In this document: positions 22,423 to 33,633 of the stretch, one piece after another
Numbering within the stretch: the first letter of the stretch is position 1
Layout: every line of letters starts with the position of its first letter
Assembly: GCA_032718475.1 (NCBI GenBank)
Contig: JAUCBJ010000071.1
Coordinates: forward strand, 1 to 64,000
Length of the DNA stretch: 64,000 nt
Source: Nemertoderma westbladi
Lineage: Eukaryota > Xenacoelomorpha > Nemertodermatida > Nemertodermatidae
Direction of reading: 5' to 3'
Position numbers and translations under genes: made by a program
The notes under the pieces: model-generated
Told to the model about the DNA's origin: nothing
Databases searched by the model: none
What the model saw: only the letters and a program-made list of their open reading frames with translations

Positions 22423-23102
22423 TACTATGATGGGATAGATGAGCTTTAAACACTCAGGTATTTTAAAGACCTCAGGGGGAACACCATCTACTCCACTGGC
22501 ACGATTGGTCTTAATGCTCTTTGCAGCAGCCTTCACTTCTGCAAAGGAGATATCGCCAATGGGAATATCTGGGAGTACAGACTCAGACACTTTTACTTCT
22601 ATAAAGTTATCAGGCAATACTATGTCATTATTGAGGAGCTTTTCAAAGTGGGCTTTCCAACCATTGAGGCGATCGGCTGGTGATTCAGCCTTAACCTTGG
22701 TGGTTGGTTGGCTTTTCCGCCCAGTAAGCAGATTGATCGATTTCCATGCCTGGGATGATTGCCTGCTGTCGTCAGCATCATTGATGGCATCAACCTGTTG
22801 GTTTATTAGCTCCTGTAGATTAGCAGAGTTCTGCCTGTTCAGGGACCTAGATGCAGCCTTAACTGCATTCTTGGCTGCTGTAGTCTGTTTGAGCCGGGAC
22901 TCTTTCTGCGCCTTATGAAGGTCATTTCGTCACTTCTGAATTTTGTTGTCAGTCCAGGGGGCCCTTTTCCTGTTTCGAGGGTATACAGGAACTGTTTCTG
23001 CAGCTGCTAACTTAACTGCTTCTGTAAAGGCAGTATAGCCCTCACAGTGATCTACCGCCTCAGAGGCAAGAGCCTCATAACTGTTGCTCAGCTGTGGGAA
23101 AC
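22420..23102 (-). pseudogene. LINE-A linker and reverse transcriptase N-terminal part, 5'-truncated
   Basis: On the minus strand the frame starts at the satellite junction and reads through KRAPWTDNKIQK, a broken stretch near 22920, and a linker with SSQAWKSINLLTGRKSQP. It then reaches the RT entry block FAEVKAAAKSIKTNRASGVDGVPPEV and stops at the Gypsy end. The endonuclease domain is missing, so the copy is 5'-truncated, as is usual for LINEs. The next expected residues are found 9.6 kb away at 12.8 kb, with at most a few bases of overlap. Confidence 0.85.
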
Positions 23103-23170
23103 TCCTTTGGGAAACAGAGTGGAAGGGTTTACTGTGGAAGATCACCCTTGGTGGTGGACAGGTATTCCCT
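23103..23170. repeat. Right-hand remnant of the 63-bp satellite
   Basis: One unit (CCTTTGGGAAACAGAGTGGA... to GGTGGTGGACAGGTATTCC) continues the array interrupted at 10827. Its first 11 bases duplicate the last 11 before the insertion. Confidence 0.9.
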
Positions 23171-23939
23171 GGATTGATGAAGGTAAAAGATTCTGACATT
23201 CTTATATAACAATTGTCTGATTTGTAAGGAGTAAAAAAATATAATATAATAATATAATTTATAATTATAATAATTTATTAATAACAAACTGTGTTTAAAT
23301 GTGTACTTAATTAAGTTAATTTCATTGCAATCAATACTCAATGTAATTATCTACTCTACCGATTGAATGTTCTCCACAACTCTCTCTTATATTTTCGTTT
23401 AAATTCTAATTATATATTCTTTACACTATAAATATATTATTTATTGATCGATGAATATTAAATAAATGTTAAATAAATAAATAACCAAGACAAAATTACC
23501 GCGACAAATCATTTAATCATAATAGTCATCTGTCCATATTAAATAACTAACTAATAAATTGGCAACTAGCTAATATGTCATTTTACTACAATTAATCTCA
23601 CAACAACAAAGGGTTATATAAAACAATAAATTATAACAGTCCCGTATAAATATACATAAATAGCGCAGACACAATATTTTATCATAATTCCAAGGCACTG
23701 AAAATTCCAGTCCATATAGAACAAACGATCTTTGGGTCACATGCAAAAAATTAATTTAGTTTATCATAAACGATTCTTCTATATCTCCTACTACCGAGGT
23801 TTACCTCGTTAAAAATAAACTTATTGATTATATTTGAACGACATTTAGGCATAGAAATTAAATGAAAGATCGTTGATCGAGGAATGATAATTCCGATCAT
23901 ATTACAGAGCCACTACTGGAACTTATTATCTATCATTAT
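23171..23939. other. AT-rich intergenic, no gene recognised
   Basis: The sequence is very AT-rich, with runs of ATAAT/TTATT. The 3' region of the ubiquitin-like gene would lie in its right part. No repeat or RNA gene was recognised. Confidence 0.4.
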
Positions 23940-24887
23940 TTAGGAACATTGACATCGGAGGACACAACCGTTGTAAATGTTATATTGAGACAGTTTCTTT
24001 ACATCTTCTAAAGGCGTTAGAAAAAACGTTAGACTTTGTTTCGGTACGGGGACCCCTATATTCGATTCCAACTGATCTTTTACGCTCAAAACCGTATCAT
24101 TAGGATCTGTTTGCAGTGCTATAGTTGACTTCTTTGAATCCCATTTAATTTTAATTACAATAATCATACTTTCCTTTGTTTTCAACCCCAAATAAACAGT
24201 GGAACCGTCCACAATACCGCATTGCGTTACCGAATATTCATCTTCCAAAACCTTCCCTTTGAACATGAGTTCCTGGTGGTCTGCTGGTATCCAAAGTTTA
24301 AACTCAAGGGTGAGCTTCAAGGATCCTACCGTTACTGGTCTACAGTACTCGTCATTAAATGGAACCTGAACGACACAGCCTGAGAGGGTCTGCACATTTA
24401 CATGAGTTGAATCTCCTCCCCGCAGACGCAATGCTAAAGTAAGTTCGCGTTTGTCATCAGCCACTTCGGGCCATTCCGATATTTTGAAATCATCCGGCAA
24501 CTGTTTGTTAAGGATGAGTCTTTGCTCGCTCGGGGTTATTCCCTCCCTGGATTGGATCATTGCCTTCACTATAGCCACGGTGTCATCAGGTTCCGCATAG
24601 AATCTCATGGTCTTCCCGGTGAGAGTTTTAATTTGGATTTCAATGTTGCCACCAGTACGATGCAACACCAAGTGTACGTCTCCGTAGTTGATATTATAGT
24701 CGGACAGCGTCCTGTCGTCCTGTAGTTGATGTCCGCTGAATATGAACCGTTGTTGTTCGCTAGCAGACGGCACATCTTTCTTTATTTTCTCATTAATAAG
24801 CTTTTTAACATTTTTAACCGTATCTGATAGGTTGACTTCCAAAGCTACACACTTCCCAGAGATAGTACGGACAAATATCAGAGTCAT
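23940..24887 (-). CDS. Divergent polyubiquitin-like protein, four ubiquitin-like domains
   Basis: This intronless frame of 315 residues starts at ATG 24887. Four head-to-tail beta-grasp domains can be seen: about 1-80, 81-158, 159-238 and 241-315. Domain 1 keeps the ubiquitin pattern (VRTISGKCVALEV, LQDDRTLSDYNI) and ends RTGG. Domain 2 (IKTLTGKTMRFY, GITPSEQRLIL) ends in a true RLRGG at 154-158. Domains 3 and 4 are more divergent and lack a di-Gly end; the protein ends RCQCS. The residue at the Lys48 position is His in domain 1 and Lys in domain 2. Known family behaviour: deubiquitinases cleave after RLRGG, so cleavage after 158 is possible, but the far C-terminus cannot be conjugated as such. 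It could be a host ISG15/OASL-like or polyubiquitin-derived gene, or a retrocopy that has diverged. Confidence 0.85.
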   Translation of the reverse strand: MTLIFVRTISGKCVALEVNLSDTVKNVKKLINEKIKKDVPSASEQQRFIFSGHQLQDDRTLSDYNINYGDVHLVLHRTGGNIEIQIKTLTGKTMRFYAEPDDTVAIVKAMIQSREGITPSEQRLILNKQLPDDFKISEWPEVADDKRELTLALRLRGGDSTHVNVQTLSGCVVQVPFNDEYCRPVTVGSLKLTLEFKLWIPADHQELMFKGKVLEDEYSVTQCGIVDGSTVYLGLKTKESMIIVIKIKWDSKKSTIALQTDPNDTVLSVKDQLESNIGVPVPKQSLTFFLTPLEDVKKLSQYNIYNGCVLRCQCS

Positions 24888-25160
24888 ATTGAATACTAAT
24901 TATCTGAAATTAGTAATTTATTACAGTACTAATGATACTATTACAGTTAATATAATTCATCGTAACATTCACACTAAAAATAAAGTGATATACAGACATT
25001 TATTTAAAGTACTGGTACGTAGGTGGTACAGAACATTGAAATAAATAAATATAATACTTAAGGAAAACATCAATTATGAATAATGTAATATTTATAGACA
25101 ATTATTAGTTATATTCCAACAGTCGGTATCCCCTAACGGTGTCACTGCATCCCCCTAGCG

Positions 25161-25928
25161 TTACCTACAGGAATCCCCTGTCACGTATTGTTTAAATGTT
25201 AACCAAATTAAATGGTACGGGATTATTATGTGATATAAACGCAGCGACCAGCTGTGGGTCACCATAAAGTCCCGACTGCGAGCCGCGTGACGGAAACTCG
25301 TGGCCTGTTGTTTGGAACAGGAGTGGCAATGGGGAAGGAACTCGCGTCGTGCAGCCGTGGCCACGTACAGCGGTGGCTGATGATCTGCTACGAACGGTTT
25401 CCAACCGAGTATCTGTCTGCTCCCGCATGTGTGGCACCCTAATACGCGACCCCGCCGCTGGATGGCTCTACGGCGGGCGGTGCTGGCGTAGCCGACCCCC
25501 GCGGCTATCGTTCGGTCGCATAGCAACCAGTGACGAGGTTTGGCGAACACTCCGGGGTGGAGTAGAGAACTGGGAACCAAGGAAGTAAAACGACCTCCCA
25601 ACACACGGAATGTAACTAAACTTAACGAAACACAACACCCCCATTCCGTAAATGTCAAGCCGGTTGGTTCATCTGTTAAATCTTTAGTCGTATCTCGGAA
25701 TTTATCGAATGTATATAAAGACAACGCACCACTGGTTAGGTAGGCGGATAAAAATGTTACTGCTCCGCAACACGGAGCTATGTAAGTTAGGTTGTTCGAT
25801 ATTCCAAATGTCCGGAGTATTGTCCGCTGCATGATCCCAAGAACGAGAGGGAAGTTAATGCTGTTAACGACAACAGCGTAAATTAAATTATTATAATCGG
25901 CCGTTAATGGTACCGGAACAGGAGCCAT
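25161..25928 (-). CDS. Hypothetical protein, hydrophobic N-terminal half; possibly one exon
   Basis: The frame has 255 codons from ATG 25928. The first 110 or so residues have two or three hydrophobic segments (VVVNSINFPLVLGIMQ and GAVTFLSAYLTSGALSLY) and could form membrane helices. The rest is Arg/His/Cys-rich without pattern and may be non-coding sequence read past a splice donor. I recognise no family. The GC-rich composition (25.2-25.7 kb) differs from the AT-rich flanks. Confidence 0.3.
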   Translation of the reverse strand: MAPVPVPLTADYNNLIYAVVVNSINFPLVLGIMQRTILRTFGISNNLTYIAPCCGAVTFLSAYLTSGALSLYTFDKFRDTTKDLTDEPTGLTFTEWGCCVSLSLVTFRVLGGRFTSLVPSSLLHPGVFAKPRHWLLCDRTIAAGVGYASTARRRAIQRRGRVLGCHTCGSRQILGWKPFVADHQPPLYVATAARREFLPHCHSCSKQQATSFRHAARSRDFMVTHSWSLRLYHIIIPYHLIWLTFKQYVTGDSCR

Positions 25929-26432
25929 AATGGTACCGGTACGATGAATCCACCGCGAGTCTGTACTTTCTGAAATTATCTTTGTATTGGAAGCCTACAG
26001 GCTGTGCGTACAATGCCTCATAATATTAGAGCACCCTCTGTGTAGCAGAAAATTTCCACCCGACCAAAAATTAACCTTCAATTCACCACCGCAATAATTC
26101 TGTCCTTGTAAATTAACATTCATTACCGGTACTTTATTTGTAAATAATTGATGAAAAATTGGTAACTCTGCATACAGTACAATTCATAAAACGCAATTAG
26201 AAGACCGTTAGGGTTAGGGCTTATTGCTGTCAAAAAACGTATATTTATTTGTTTGTATGCCTGTCTGTCTGTATGTGCACATTGATATAGCTTGGAAGCT
26301 TTTATGGCAATGAGATAGGTACCGAGCCGTAGCATATGCACTGTCTGTACGTCTGTCTGTATTTGAACACTGTAATATTTATTTTTATATATATATCTGT
26401 ATTATGGTAAATGGTATCAGACAAAAGCAATA
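25929..26432. other. Intergenic, no gene recognised
   Basis: This is AT-rich DNA with a TGTCTGTCTGTATG-like run near 26260-26360. It may include the 5' untranslated region of LINE-B. Nothing else was recognised. Confidence 0.35.
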
Positions 26433-27517
26433 ATGGCAACGAATTCTTCTACGAAGAAACTGAAAGCAGGCGGAGGAAGAAACAGTCTTCCAGGATCAGG
26501 GAAGATTGACTTATCGAAGTTATTTAATTGCGATGGTTGCTCTGCTCTATTTACCGAAAAATCCGCATTTTCACTAGCCACACTGCCACATGTGGTACCG
26601 GTAGTGACACCAGCAGCCAGCACATTGATGAAGATCCCATTAAGAATATCTGCCCACATTGCAGCAAAGTTGTGTCAGGTAAAAACTGCTTGGGTTGCGA
26701 CATATGTCATTCCTGGGTGCATAGCGCCTGTCTCATCGGATTATCAAACTCTGATGTAAATGTACTAGGCAAATGTAAAAATTGCAAAATTGTATGCAAT
26801 GTCTGTGAATCGGGTGGAAGCCTAACAATTGTGAAAGAGAATGAAACTGCGGTACAACCTACCGGTTTATCTGCAAGTGATTTTATCAAATTCACCAATA
26901 AAATGGAAGAAAGTATTGCAGCGCAATTTGGTCTCCTTAATGAAGAGATCGATAGCCTCCGCAATGATTCTAACCCAGCTGACAACTTCCAGAAAGTTGT
27001 TTCTGGAAAACGAAATCGTAAGCTAAATCAAATTGATTCCAAATATCCAAAATCGACTTCCGGTACGATCCCAATTGAAGATGTTGACAGAGAGGTTTCT
27101 GAGCAAAGAAAACGAGAACGAAATATTGTTGTCTCTGGTTTAGCGCCTCCTAGTAACGCTGTGAATGATGTTACCTTCTTGAATGATTTTCTTTATAAGG
27201 AATTCAAACAAGAGAATGCTGTCGAATCAGTCTGCTATCGTCGTCAAGCTAGTGATACCAAACAACCGATGTTTATAATCCGCCTGTCATCAATTGCATG
27301 TAGGTCTTCCATATTAAAGAATAAACGGAAACTACGCGACTCAAACTCCACACACGGTATATATGTCTCCCCAGATCTGACCAAACTGCAGGCAACACAA
27401 GCATATGTTAAACGACAAGAAGCCCGTAATGCCCGGTCTTCAATAAGTAACCCCAGTCTTCTGCAAAATGGTACACCAATAATTGAAGCTTCCATTAACT
27501 TGCCCTCACAATCCTGA
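26433..27517 (+). pseudogene. LINE-B ORF1, PHD-finger protein, frameshifted
   Basis: The ATG at 26433 opens one frame, and near 26570 coding passes to the frame that ends at 27517. The second frame has a PHD-like cysteine array (CPHCSKVV...CDICHSWVHSACL...CKNCKIVCNVC), a coiled-coil-prone acidic stretch, and a basic segment (EVSEQRKRERNIVVSG). That segment begins an esterase-free RNA-binding region of the kind found in CR1-type ORF1 proteins. ORF2 starts 7 bases after its stop. Confidence 0.75.
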
Positions 27518-27523
27518 AAACAC

Positions 27524-30500
27524 GTGCACTCAGCCACTGCATCTCTAAATTATATTAAGGCTAGTCCTACACATTCCCAATATAATGTTACTGCTGATGA
27601 TGATGATGTAACTAACAATAAGACTGTAACCCCAACCCTTATTTGCATGAATTGCCGATCAATCCGGAACAAACTTTCAGCTCTGCAATTCCTACTAACC
27701 ATTCATATGGGAAACCCGCTCATAATCTGTCTTACGGAAACACATCTTATTAATGATGAATCGGACGATATATTCTCCTGCCCTGAACTGAAAGACTTTA
27801 GTATATTTAGACGAGACCGCCCGGGGACAACTAGCTCCAATCGTGGTGGTGGTGTTGCAATGTTAATATCGCAAGTACTTCAACCAATCAAGGTAGATTC
27901 TCCTTCAGTAGGTGAGTCTTTATGGGTCGATTTATATGCATATAAAACGCCAATGCGGTTGGGCACAGTATACATTCCTGATGTAACTGCTGATAACATT
28001 AACTGTATAACCTCTGACTTTGAACTGTTCTGCCCGATAGAACTTACGCGACCTGTTATCATAACTGGAGACTTTAATCTCCGCCATATCGACTGGTCCA
28101 TCCCAGCCCCATCTAATCAATGCCCATACCCAACTGTGGCCCAGCGATTTATTGATTCGATCTCTGACAGGTACCTAACACAACTGGTTCTAGAACCTAC
28201 TCACACAGAGGGTGGTATCTTAGATCTTGTTTTCGCGACTGATCCGATGCTGATAGGTGATACAGCTGTTGGCAACCGCTTTGGTATTGGGGATAAACTC
28301 AGTGACCATTTTGTTATAACTTGTTCGGGGCTTCCCCCTATAAATAATGGAAACCTATCAATGGGGGGAGGTTGAGACTGATCTATTATCGAATGACCGA
28401 GAGAAAATTTAGTTGCCAATATTTCAGCCACTATATTATAGATTGCAAAACAAACAATAATATAAATACAGGCCTTCATCAGGGCATACGGAGAGGCACG
28501 TAAGTTCATCAATAATGGAAACCTCCCCTCCAACCGGACTAGAGATTGGTCCAGAGCCAATTGGAATGAGATATGTGGTACTGCTTCGATGATTGATTGG
28601 TCTGACGTTGTCAACCCAAATTTGTCACCTCAAACAAACATTGAATCATTTGAGTTTATTCTACACTCTATTGTTTCAGACTGTGTACCCCTATCCACAC
28701 CCAACTCACGAAAGGAAATCCCTGCGATAAAGAAGCTGCTACGCTCTATTTCCCGTATTAGACAAAAACTGAAACTCTCTTCCCAACCATGGCGCACTAA
28801 AGATCTCCAAGATAAGTTATTGGTACTGAACAACAAATTGGAAGCAACATATCTTCAATCCCGAGCTGATAACGAAAACAGAATTTTGAGACACAAAAAT
28901 TCTAAGAAATTCTGGAGATACACCAAATCGAACCTCCATCGGAATAGTAATGTTTCCTCTTTGAAGGATCCTGCTGGTGTTACAGTTACAGGCGACAATG
29001 AACGCGCCAACTTATTAAACACGACCTTTCAGGCGGCCTTCACACAGGACAATGGATTAAATCCGCCACAACCCACCAAGCACCCTCCAGCTCAGAATCT
29101 ATCAAACATACAGTTTGACAAAGTTGAAGTGTATAAAATTCTCAGTAAGCTCAAAGTTAACAAAGCTGCTGGCCCTGACAGAATTACGGCTGTACTGCTC
29201 AAGAGTATTTCTGTTTGGGTTGCTGAACCAATCAGCTGCCTCTTTCAACAATGTTTCGATTCTGGTTTTGTCCCTGCATCCTGGCGGTTGGCCCACATAA
29301 TTCCAATCTTCAAGAATAAAGGCCCACGCACTGATCCGTCAAACTATCGACCTATTTCTCTAACAAGTCTACTGGTGAAAACAATGGAAACAATAATACG
29401 AAACCGTATGATTGCATACTTAGTCCGTATAAAGGTAATCAGTCCCCACCAACACGGTTTCCTCAAATCAAAATCAACTTTTACTCAACTACTTGAATGC
29501 AGCCTCGATTGGGCTACATTTCGTAACTCGAGTGTTGGTGTGGACATAATCTACACAGACTTCCAACGTGCATCCGATAAAGTTTCACACACAAAGTTTA
29601 TATCAAAACTTCAATCATATGGTATACATGGCCAGCTGTTGGTCTGGCTCTCTGCCTTCCTCGCTGATCGCTGGCAACAAACAGTAATCAATGGGTCTCT
29701 ATCCTCCCCCGTTCGTGTTACCAGTGGTGTTCCACAAGGGCGCGTTATTGCACCATTATTATTTATTGTCTATATAAATGACATCGTTGAGTCAATCTAC
29801 CAACACCTTTATCAAGATGTATGCAGATGACACTAAATTGTATCGTCCAATATATTCCCCAACAGACTCATTAGCACTTCAACAAGATATAGACTCCTTG
29901 GTTTCATGGACCTCACAGTGGCAAATGAATTTTAACATTAAAAAATGCAGTGTTGTTCAACTACAAGCCCCACAGGTACATACAATACGGAGCTACTATA
30001 TGGGTGATACAGAACTAGCCAATTCGAAAGAAGCCAGAGACCTTGGAATAATTATTTCCCCTGACCTTCGTTTCAGTGAACATGTTGCTCAAATTACAGC
30101 CAAAGCAAGAAACACCTGCTGTCAGATCCATAGAGCGTTCGGTCACCGTGATGCCACATTCCAATGGGGGTTATACTGTACTTACGCCAGACCTATAATT
30201 GAACACAATAGTTCGATATGGTGCCCTAGTCTCGTTAAAGATATAGACATTCTAGAATGTTCTCAGCGATCTTTCATCCGTTACCTTCCTGGTATGTTTG
30301 GTCTCAGCTATGCCGACAGATTAGCAAGGTTCGATGCTAAGCCCCTGGAATATCGCAGAATATTCAATGACTTAGTCGAAATGTTCAAACTAATAAACGG
30401 TCTGAGTCCCCTCAGTGCTAATAATATTTTTCGGCTTGTTACGCGATCAACCAGAGGAAATGGGTGTAAGATATTCCTTCCACGATCAACAAATTGTATA

Positions 30501-30683
30501 TTTCAAAATCATTTCGTAGTTCGGCGTATATCCGTCTGGAACAGTCTCCCATCCAATGTAGTTCTATGCACAACTGTGTCATCATTTAAATCCCGCCTCG
30601 ATAATGTGGATCTTCTACCTTACTGCAAGGGCTCTTGGAAGAACACAATGGACACTGTTTATATCCCCACACCCCGTAATTAA
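27524..30683 (+). pseudogene. LINE-B ORF2, endonuclease-reverse transcriptase, three-part reading
   Basis: The endonuclease (27524-28375) shows LICMNCRSIRNK, the catalytic Glu in CLTETHL, GGGVAML, the Asp/Asn pair in ITGDFNL and a final DHFVITC. After the 154-bp insertion, the RT (28589-29830) has NKAAGPDRI, NYRPISLTSL, HQHGFLKSKS, YTDFQRASDKVSH and SGVPQGRVIAPLLF. A one-base frameshift near 29.8 kb leads into the frame ending at 30683, which holds the catalytic MYADDTKLY. The family GVPQGS is GVPQGR here and FSKAFDKV is FQRASDKV, so some core residues have drifted. Confidence 0.85.
28357..28510. mobile_element. 154-bp insertion in LINE-B with a 14-bp target-site duplication
   Basis: AATAATGGAAACCT stands at 28343-28356 and again at 28511-28524. 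Removing one copy and the sequence between restores the LINE reading. The insert has no ORF, poly(A) tail, terminal inverted repeats or pol III boxes that I could see. Confidence 0.7.
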
Positions 30684-30920
30684 CAGTTCAATATCCTATA
30701 ATAATTTATTGTTAAAGTTATATTTTAAAATTATGTTTTTATCAATATCAATATAATATTTTTACTATAATTATACTGTATATTTATTTTACTTAAATTA
30801 CTCTGTGGTGCCTCATGCACGGCTGAGTGCATTTTATTGCCCTATGTACCGGTAATATTTCTTGTATGTGAAAATTTTAACTGATGTGTCATTAAATCAA
30901 ATCAATTCAATTCAATTCAG

Positions 30921-33633
30921 GGAAAATGCGTTACTTGTTGAGAGGTCAAGAATATGTGTCACAATAACTCTACCAAACTGTCCTTCTTAGGAGCTGACTG
31001 TCTTCTTATAGCCAGTTTGCTGTCTTTATAGTTAGGCCTACTACAGTAGGTCTAACCGGCAGCGTGGGATGCGCGAGCGAGGCCTAGCCTGTGTGCTGGG
31101 TGGAGTGCGGAGGCGCCTATTGTTTGCGCTGCTGCGCTCAAACTCCCTGTGCCTGCGTGGCGGTAGGCGGCCATGGAGGGCGCTCGGGTTTGGGGACGGT
31201 GCTGGTCTGCGGGGGTTTGACCTCCAAGACCGGTACTGAATCCAAGTTTTAGACTTGTGTTTGGTGGAGGGATGGAAAAATATTACTAAATTTAATTTTG
31301 GTGGTGGTGGAAATTAAAATTATTATTATACTACAGTAGGTCTTATATAGTAGTCTTATATATATTATTAATAAACTAATAATTTACGGTTATTTTTTTG
31401 CTTTTTCTTTTACTATAGGACTGGACTATTGTACAGTACTGTACCTATTTTTACATTGCACACGGAGGTGATGAGATTTAACTGCAGATTACAAATAATG
31501 TTGATTGTTTTTCATATCATTAGGCAGAGCGTTCAAATTTTTAATACCGTTAAAAAAATGTATCAATCAGTTTTTAAGGATTTACAATAGTTTGAAGCAC
31601 TACAGTAGCTCTGGTAGGCCTACTGTAAGAATGTGTATCGCGAACTCTGTTACATTTTTGTTGTCTGTAATGGTGAAGGCGTAGCTGCTTAACTCTAGCC
31701 TACTATCTCAGTTAAGGGGACCACCCCCAATGAAAGTGAAATTTGCGAAAATTGACGAAATAATCGAAAAAAATATTTTTCGTATATTTTTGTAGTTTGA
31801 TATATGGGCTATCATGTCGGTCACATCATATCGGTTTTCACCATCGAGTGATTTTTTCACCACAAAACAGCAATTTCATAATTTGACATTTTTGAAAAAA
31901 AAATCTTTATAAAAACAATATTAAATTAATTTCGAACATTTTGGCAATTTTCATCTATTAAATGTGAAAAATTAAAAAAATTAACCCCAAATGGCAGAAT
32001 CCAAGAATGCTCATAATATTTGTGTAAAATAAAAAGACCAACAGTGTTTATGGCTGCTATTCATAAAAAAACAGCATTTTTCTCAGATTGTCGATTTTGA
32101 CATTTTTCATCAATAAAATCCTTACTACTACAGTATTTGATTTTATAAAGATACCAAAATATTCTGTATAGCTTTATGGCTACAATCGTGAGTATTGGTT
32201 TTCTAATAGGCCATTTGGATGTTCTGGATCCGATTTGAGGCTGATAATCGTTGTCTATCTCAAGATATATGAACCCCAAAATATACACCGAACATATACT
32301 AAAACCCCCATGTCATGTACTTTTCAAAAACAATAATTCTTTGTTGAAATTTTCATAAAATATGGTCTATGTAGGTTCATTGTCCCAAACTCTTGGACCG
32401 AGAACTTCAACCCAGGCGAGGTATCCATGATCCTTCTACATGAGATATTTTACAAATAAAAGCCTGGAAATTTATACAATTTAAAAAAAAACAGGCCTGA
32501 GCACAAAAAGTGCCATATTTTTCGAACAAATGGGTTTACATTGATCATTGTGCTAAAATTTCATGTAAGCGGATTAAATTCCCTTACATTATGTACCTAC
32601 CCAAAATGGGACCAGTGGCATTTTACCAGTATAGTTGGCGATACGAGATTACCAATAATAATCTCGCCTCATAACCAACACGGGGGGGGGGGGGGGGGGG
32701 CGACACAGGCCCTAAAGCCACAGTGAGAGGTCAAACCACCTCGGAGAGAGAAGCCAGCTAGTCGAGGCTAGCAGCATGGGGTAACACCTACAGGGAGTGC
32801 CAAAGTGACAATTAGTATATAAGCCAATAGCGGGCTGGGGAGCACGTGGAGAAAGAAAGGAAAACATCCATTGGGTAGCGAAGGCCAAAGTAGAGTAGAG
32901 GTGAAACCAATATGTATGTGTATTAATCATATAGTTACTCTGATTACTGGTTTACCGGTCAGTTCATCAATCACACAGTTAGGGACCGGCAATAGTTTCG
33001 ACCGTCATTTCATATACTGCTGTTATCATTCTGTATTGCAATTTCTACTGTTATCTGTTATACATTCTGTGCTATTATCATTGGAACATTAACAACAAGA
33101 AACACAAACTTTCATTGCCCGTTCCTCGTAGCCCGTCATCTCTTGGCTTTGCCTCCTGAGAATGCCTTCCTTCGTGAGACGAAACCAACCGGATAATGTT
33201 AACGTTCGAGAAAACATTTTTCACACGTGTTTTCTCCAGACAACTCTACTATGTAATTGATATGATAACTACACTAGTATAGGCCTACCTAGATCCACGC
33301 CCCACCCCGCAAATTTGTCTACAAATCTTAATGAGAATGCATAAAAATTTGATGCAAAGATACAGTCCAGTAGTTTCACCTCCCTCCTCCTTGGGGTTAG
33401 CTAAAATTTTGATTATCTTTCAATCTTTAGCTACAAGCGTTTGAAAAGGTGTTAGAGGTCCCATTGCCATTTAAAGGAGCAGGTTACAGATGCGTGTTGG
33501 GGGAACTAAAACAATAAACAAAAGTTAACACGTGTTTTGTACAGGTCTTTAGTCTTTGTTTTGTACTCACCCTTTCATTGGGTGATTGATTGTATTATTA
33601 AATTCAAATATTAACAATATTTTTAACAACGCA
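30921..33633. other. Gene-free region with a GC-rich block and a G tract
   Basis: A GC-rich block (about 31055-31240) contrasts with its surroundings. From 31.7 to 32.7 kb the DNA is AT-rich. A run of 19 G (32682-32700) may form a quadruplex or mark a sequencing problem. No ORF over 75 codons makes sense. Confidence 0.4.

Larger units (their letters stand above)
10828..23102 (-). mobile_element. LINE-A composite: non-LTR retrotransposon in the satellite, itself carrying nested Gypsy and Copia elements
   Basis: The 11-bp sequence TCCTTTGGGAA stands on both sides (10817-10827 and 23103-23113), and the satellite register resumes after it, so everything between is an insertion. On the minus strand the element runs from a 5'-truncated end at 23102 to a 3' end at 10828 with a CCTAGTAGTAG tail. 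The same (TAG)n tail ends the LINE fragment at 33.6 kb. The LINE reverse transcriptase is split at about 12818/22420, where its reading continues across a Gypsy element of about 9.6 kb. Confidence 0.85.
26433..30920 (+). mobile_element. LINE-B: CR1/L2-like non-LTR retrotransposon, nearly full length
   Basis: It encodes ORF1 with a PHD-type zinc finger, then ORF2 with an apurinic-type endonuclease and reverse transcriptase. It ends about 240 bases after the ORF2 stop in a short repeated tail (AATTCAATTCAATTCA, about 30903-30919). Lesions are a frameshift in ORF1, a 154-bp insertion between endonuclease and RT, and a frameshift just before the catalytic YADD. The 5' limit is uncertain and placed at the ORF1 start. 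Confidence 0.85.

Noticed and set aside
28201-28614. 137-residue minus-strand ORF across the LINE-B insertion
   Set aside because: It is antisense to endonuclease coding sequence, with composition typical of a shadow frame.
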